A DNA stretch of 7,416 nt, from positions 1-7,416 of the forward strand of contig CAQBGY010000151.1 of assembly GCA_948759685.1 (NCBI GenBank), given 5' to 3'. The translations under genes were made by a program, and so were the position numbers. Shown here piece by piece: positions 5,723-7,416 of this stretch. The notes below the pieces were generated by a model. It did not search any database, had not been told where the DNA came from, and was given only the letters and a program-made list of their open reading frames with translations. Within the stretch, counting starts at the first letter, position 1, and every line of letters begins with the position of its first letter. This stretch comes from an uncultured Eubacterium sp. (GTDB lineage Bacteria > Bacillota_A > Clostridia > Lachnospirales > Lachnospiraceae).

Positions 5723-6506
5723 GAAAAAAATAGCCATATTGGTATGTATTCTTTTTATGATGTTTAGTTTGGGAGCTTGTGGAAATGCAAAAGAAGATGA
5801 ATTTGCCGTAACGCAGCAGGAAAGCAGTATGCAGGTAAGTGAGAGTGTAAATTCAAAAATAAATGATGAAAAAACAGTGAATATTGATTCAGAAATAAAA
5901 AAAGATGAAGACATAAATACAGAAAATTCTTCGATAAATCAGCAGGAAAGTAGTCCGCAGGTGGTTGAAAGTATAGATCAGGAATTGACATCAGAAGAAC
6001 TATTAGATTTATTTATCAATGGTTCAATAGATGCAATTGATTCCAAAGATATGAATTCAAAGTTTAACATTGCTGACTTTAATATAGGTTCTGAAGGATG
6101 GGATTCATATTCTATTGGAGAGAAAATTGACCTTGACAATGATGGAGAAAATGAGCTAATAATTTGTGGTACTTATGGTGGAATATACCTTGATGCTCGT
6201 GAAAATAAGGTATATGTTTTTGCTATTGGAGATGGTAATGCAAATATACTTTCATATACCTATTACAATGGAGAAATATGGATTATGTACAGTAATAGTA
6301 TGAATGAAGGTTATGAATGCTATCATATGGAAAAATATGAAGGTGCTGACAATTTAGTTGCTGAAATGAGTTTTAGTGCGGAACTCGTTGATGCAAATAA
6401 TCCAGAAGCTGGAACGAAATACTTATTGAATGGTAACGAAATTTCTTATGACGAATATACAACATTTGGTAGCAAAATCTTTGCGGCGGAAGAAAGTACA
6501 AACTAA
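5715..6506 (+). CDS. Lipoprotein with acidic linker and FG-GAP-like motif
   Basis: A 263-residue membrane-anchored lipoprotein. A lysine-rich start (MNKKK) and hydrophobic core lead to the lipobox SLGAC, with Cys22 as the lipidated residue, so it is expected on the outer face of the cytoplasmic membrane. Residues ~25-95 are an acidic Ser/Glu/Asn linker containing a near-repeat (QQESSMQVSESV and QQESSPQVVESI). The folded part (about 97-263) includes DLDNDGENELII, an FG-GAP/VCBS-like calcium-loop motif common in clostridial lipoproteins, followed by YGGIYLDAR and MEKYEGADN. ATG 5715 is chosen over the in-frame ATG at 5700: it is preceded by GGGGG (5702-5706) and places the signal peptide at the very N-terminus. 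Its role is unknown. A surface partner or self-protection factor for the wall hydrolase is possible from context only. Confidence 0.82.
   Translation: MNKKKIAILVCILFMMFSLGACGNAKEDEFAVTQQESSMQVSESVNSKINDEKTVNIDSEIKKDEDINTENSSINQQESSPQVVESIDQELTSEELLDLFINGSIDAIDSKDMNSKFNIADFNIGSEGWDSYSIGEKIDLDNDGENELIICGTYGGIYLDARENKVYVFAIGDGNANILSYTYYNGEIWIMYSNSMNEGYECYHMEKYEGADNLVAEMSFSAELVDANNPEAGTKYLLNGNEISYDEYTTFGSKIFAAEESTN
5814..5974 (+). repeat. Imperfect 35-bp direct repeat inside lipoprotein gene
   Basis: Copies at 5814-5848 and 5940-5974 both start CAGCAGGAAAG and share most positions, encoding QQESSMQVSESV and QQESSPQVVESI. The similarity at DNA level suggests a recent internal duplication lengthening the linker between the lipid anchor and the folded domain. 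Confidence 0.6.
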
Positions 6507-6518
6507 TAGCATATTATG

Positions 6519-6553
6519 GAGCCGACTCAAGTCTTGAGTTGGCTCTTATTTTT
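6519..6553 (+). terminator. Intrinsic terminator after the lipoprotein gene
   Basis: GAGCCGACTCAA (6519-6530) pairs with TTGAGTTGGCTC (6534-6545) over a 3-nt loop (one G-T wobble), followed at once by TTATTTTTAT. This is a strong rho-independent terminator 12 nt past the lipoprotein stop, marking the end of the operon. Confidence 0.9.
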
Positions 6554-6582
6554 ATCGGCTTTAGCCAGTTGAGTGCGTCGGA

Positions 6583-6603
6583 GTTTTTCGTGTTCCGAAA
6601 AAC
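6583..6603. repeat. 8-bp inverted repeat before the insertion sequence
   Basis: GTTTTTCG (6583-6590) and CGAAAAAC (6596-6603) flank TGTTC. It could be a weak terminator on either strand or part of the flank of the IS left end. Confidence 0.35.
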
Positions 6604-6623
6604 GGAGGCGTGCGAAACAAAAA

Positions 6624-6644
6624 ACCACCTGCTATGCGGGTGGT
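6624..6644 (+). repeat. IS left-end subterminal hairpin
   Basis: ACCACCTGC (6624-6632) pairs with GCGGGTGGT (6636-6644) over the loop TAT, 9 pairs including one wobble. Y1 transposases recognise such single-strand hairpins near each end, and it matches the right-end hairpin in its ACCACC/GGTGGT arms. Confidence 0.75.
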
Positions 6645-6664
6645 GTAACAAGTGCTTATAGCAC

Positions 6665-6731
6665 AAAAATCACCTTTTCGTTATGATAGAGTTGTTCAAG
6701 CTACTACATAACGAAAGAAAAGGTGATTTTT
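6665..6731 (+). promoter_or_regulatory. Long 5' hairpin covering the tnpA ribosome site
   Basis: The arm 6665-6685 (AAAAATCACCTTTTCGTTATG) and the arm 6707-6731 are reverse complements except for a 4-nt GAAA insertion in the right arm. The right arm contains the ribosome site AAGGTGA (6720-6726) and ends directly at the ATG at 6732. IS200 elements are known to hide the tnpA start in a leader stem-loop and so limit transposase synthesis; this fits that design. Confidence 0.75.
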
Positions 6732-7187
6732 ATGGCTAACAAAACAAACAGCATGGCACATACAAAATGGATGTGCAAGTACCACATTGTCTTTACTCCC
6801 AAGTATAGACGAAAAGCGATTTATAATCAATACAAAGAAAGCATACGTGACATTATAAAACAGCTTTGTGCGTATAAGGGAGTGGAGATTATCGAAGGGC
6901 ATCTGATGCCCGACCATATCCACATGCTGGTAAGCATACCGCTAAAGTACAGCGTGTCAAGTTTCATGGGGTATCTGAAAGGGAAAAGTGCCCTGATGAT
7001 ATTCGACAAGCACGCAAACCTGAAGTACAAATATGGAAACCGGCATTTCTGGGCGGAGGGATATTACGTCAGCACAGTAGGCCTGAACGAGGCAACGATA
7101 AAGAAGTATATCCAGGATCAGGAGAAAAGTGACATAATGCAGGACAAGTTGAGTGTGAAGGAATACGAGGACCCCTTCAAGGGGTAG
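6732..7187 (+). CDS. tnpA: IS200 family Y1 transposase TnpA
   Basis: A complete 151-residue HUH single-strand transposase. It opens MANKTNSMAHTKWMCKYH with the family block IVFTPKYRRK (19-28). The HUH metal pair is His62 and His64 in MPDHIHMLV, and the nucleophile is Tyr126 in ATIKKYIQDQ, preceded by the FWAEGYYVSTVG block (107-118). Length matches the family's usual ~150 residues, and all catalytic residues are present, so it should be active. ATG 6732 is preferred over GTG 6723 because AAGGTGA (6720-6726) is correctly placed only for the former. Translation is probably restrained by the leader hairpin. Its stop lies in a small hairpin (7171-7185) that begins the structured 3' region. Confidence 0.93.
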   Translation: MANKTNSMAHTKWMCKYHIVFTPKYRRKAIYNQYKESIRDIIKQLCAYKGVEIIEGHLMPDHIHMLVSIPLKYSVSSFMGYLKGKSALMIFDKHANLKYKYGNRHFWAEGYYVSTVGLNEATIKKYIQDQEKSDIMQDKLSVKEYEDPFKG

Positions 7188-7307
7188 CCGGTATTACGAA
7201 CGCCCTTTGAAGGGCGGCGACGAGTCAAGGGCGTAGTGGCTTGAACGAAGTGAAAGCCAGCGTCTTTAGGCGCTGGCCGGTAACAGCGGCTTATAGCCGC
7301 AGAGCAA
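7188..7307 (+). ncRNA. Highly structured 3' segment of IS, possible RNA
   Basis: Between the tnpA stop and the right-end hairpin there is no gene but a string of hairpins: 7201-7206/7211-7216 (CGCCCT), 7237-7242/7254-7259 (TGGCTT, overlapping the next), 7256-7262/7271-7277 (GCCAGCG, 7 pairs) and 7286-7291/7295-7300 (GCGGCT, loop TAT). GCCGGTA occurs twice (7187-7193 and 7276-7282). In IS605 elements with tnpB the same place holds the guide omega RNA ending at the right-end hairpin. Here no tnpB is present, so this could be a relic of such an RNA, a trans-acting guide for a tnpB elsewhere, or a tnpA mRNA 3' structure. The structure is seen; the RNA function is inference. Confidence 0.35.
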
Positions 7308-7328
7308 ACCACCCGTTTGACGGGTGGT
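7308..7328 (+). repeat. IS right-end subterminal hairpin
   Basis: ACCACCCGT (7308-7316) pairs perfectly with ACGGGTGGT (7320-7328) over the loop TTG, 9 pairs. It is the right-hand partner of the hairpin at 6624-6644 and the likely transposase binding site at the right end. Confidence 0.78.
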
Positions 7329-7345
7329 TATGATTATAGACTCTA

Positions 7346-7416
7346 CTTTGGTTTTCTGTTTTAACTGAACGTCCATTAAGCCCCCAGCAGAGCTGGGGAG
7401 AACAGAGTGAGCAGTA
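7346..7416. other. Right flank with one GC hairpin, no gene
   Basis: No reading frame of note. CCCCAGC (7382-7388) pairs with GCTGGGG (7392-7398) over AGA; no T tract follows, so it is not an evident terminator. Nothing else can be supported before the window ends. Confidence 0.4.

Larger units (their letters stand above)
6605..7345 (+). mobile_element. IS200-type insertion sequence (tnpA only)
   Basis: A single Y1 transposase gene is flanked by subterminal hairpins of the same sequence type: 6624-6644 on the left and 7308-7328 on the right, both built on ACCACC...GGTGGT. This organisation, without terminal inverted repeats or an accessory tnpB gene, is the IS200 group of the IS200/IS605 family, which moves as single-stranded DNA by peel-and-paste. 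Exact ends cannot be set by eye because these elements make no target duplication; they should lie a few bases outside the two hairpins. Composition differs from the AT-rich block to the left, consistent with a later insertion just past the operon terminator. Confidence 0.8.

Noticed and set aside
6583..6603. Second terminator for the lipoprotein operon
   Set aside because: The arms are A/T homopolymer-rich with little GC, and the strong terminator at 6519-6553 already explains termination.
7118..7312. 64-codon minus-strand frame in the IS 3' segment
   Set aside because: It is a shadow over the hairpin array and tnpA end, with no ribosome site and no recognisable motif.
7382..7398. GC hairpin near the right edge as a terminator
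   Set aside because: No T tract follows and no gene precedes it within the window other than the IS.

Overview
The window looks like accessory DNA of a gut-type Clostridia, most likely Lachnospiraceae. This is a judgement from gene families, AGGAGG-type ribosome sites and AT-rich coding style; no rRNA or housekeeping marker is present. No gene is cut by the right edge, and the far left holds no gene I can identify.

Layout: (1) 1-1646 is the wreck of an integrative mobilizable element. It holds a scrap of a large serine recombinase in which 96 bp is inverted (239-334), a GC-rich array of six hairpins (481-698) that could be an old oriT, and a MobA/MobL relaxase broken into an N-terminal piece (721-1317) and a C-terminal piece (about 1335-1646). 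The relaxase has an internal deletion and a lost HUH histidine. (2) 1737-6553 is an AT-rich, intact gene block. It encodes an AgrC-like membrane histidine kinase, a LytTR response regulator overlapping it by 4 nt, a two-repeat peptidoglycan-binding GH24-like lysozyme without a visible signal peptide, a 97-residue protein of unknown function, and a lipoprotein overlapping that by 8 nt. A strong terminator closes the block. (3) About 6605-7345 is an IS200-type insertion with a Y1 HUH transposase, hairpins at both ends, a start-region hairpin, and an unusually structured 3' segment. (4) 7346-7416 is a short non-coding tail.

How the block may work: between regulator and lysozyme lies a pair of 16-nt direct repeats with a 20-nt period. 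They end 29 nt upstream of an extended -10 element (TGGTATAAA) that lacks a good -35. This is the architecture expected of a LytTR activator site, and each repeat contains a 12-nt box resembling the VirR box of Clostridium perfringens. The simplest model is that the kinase senses an external signal and phosphorylates the regulator, which then switches on the lysozyme and perhaps the small protein and lipoprotein. No agrB or agrD pheromone gene is visible, so the signal is unknown. A Cys-rich 37-codon ORF directly after the regulator is a weak candidate extra gene, but it coincides with the repeats.

Domain and family names come from motifs read by eye and remembered families; no search was run.
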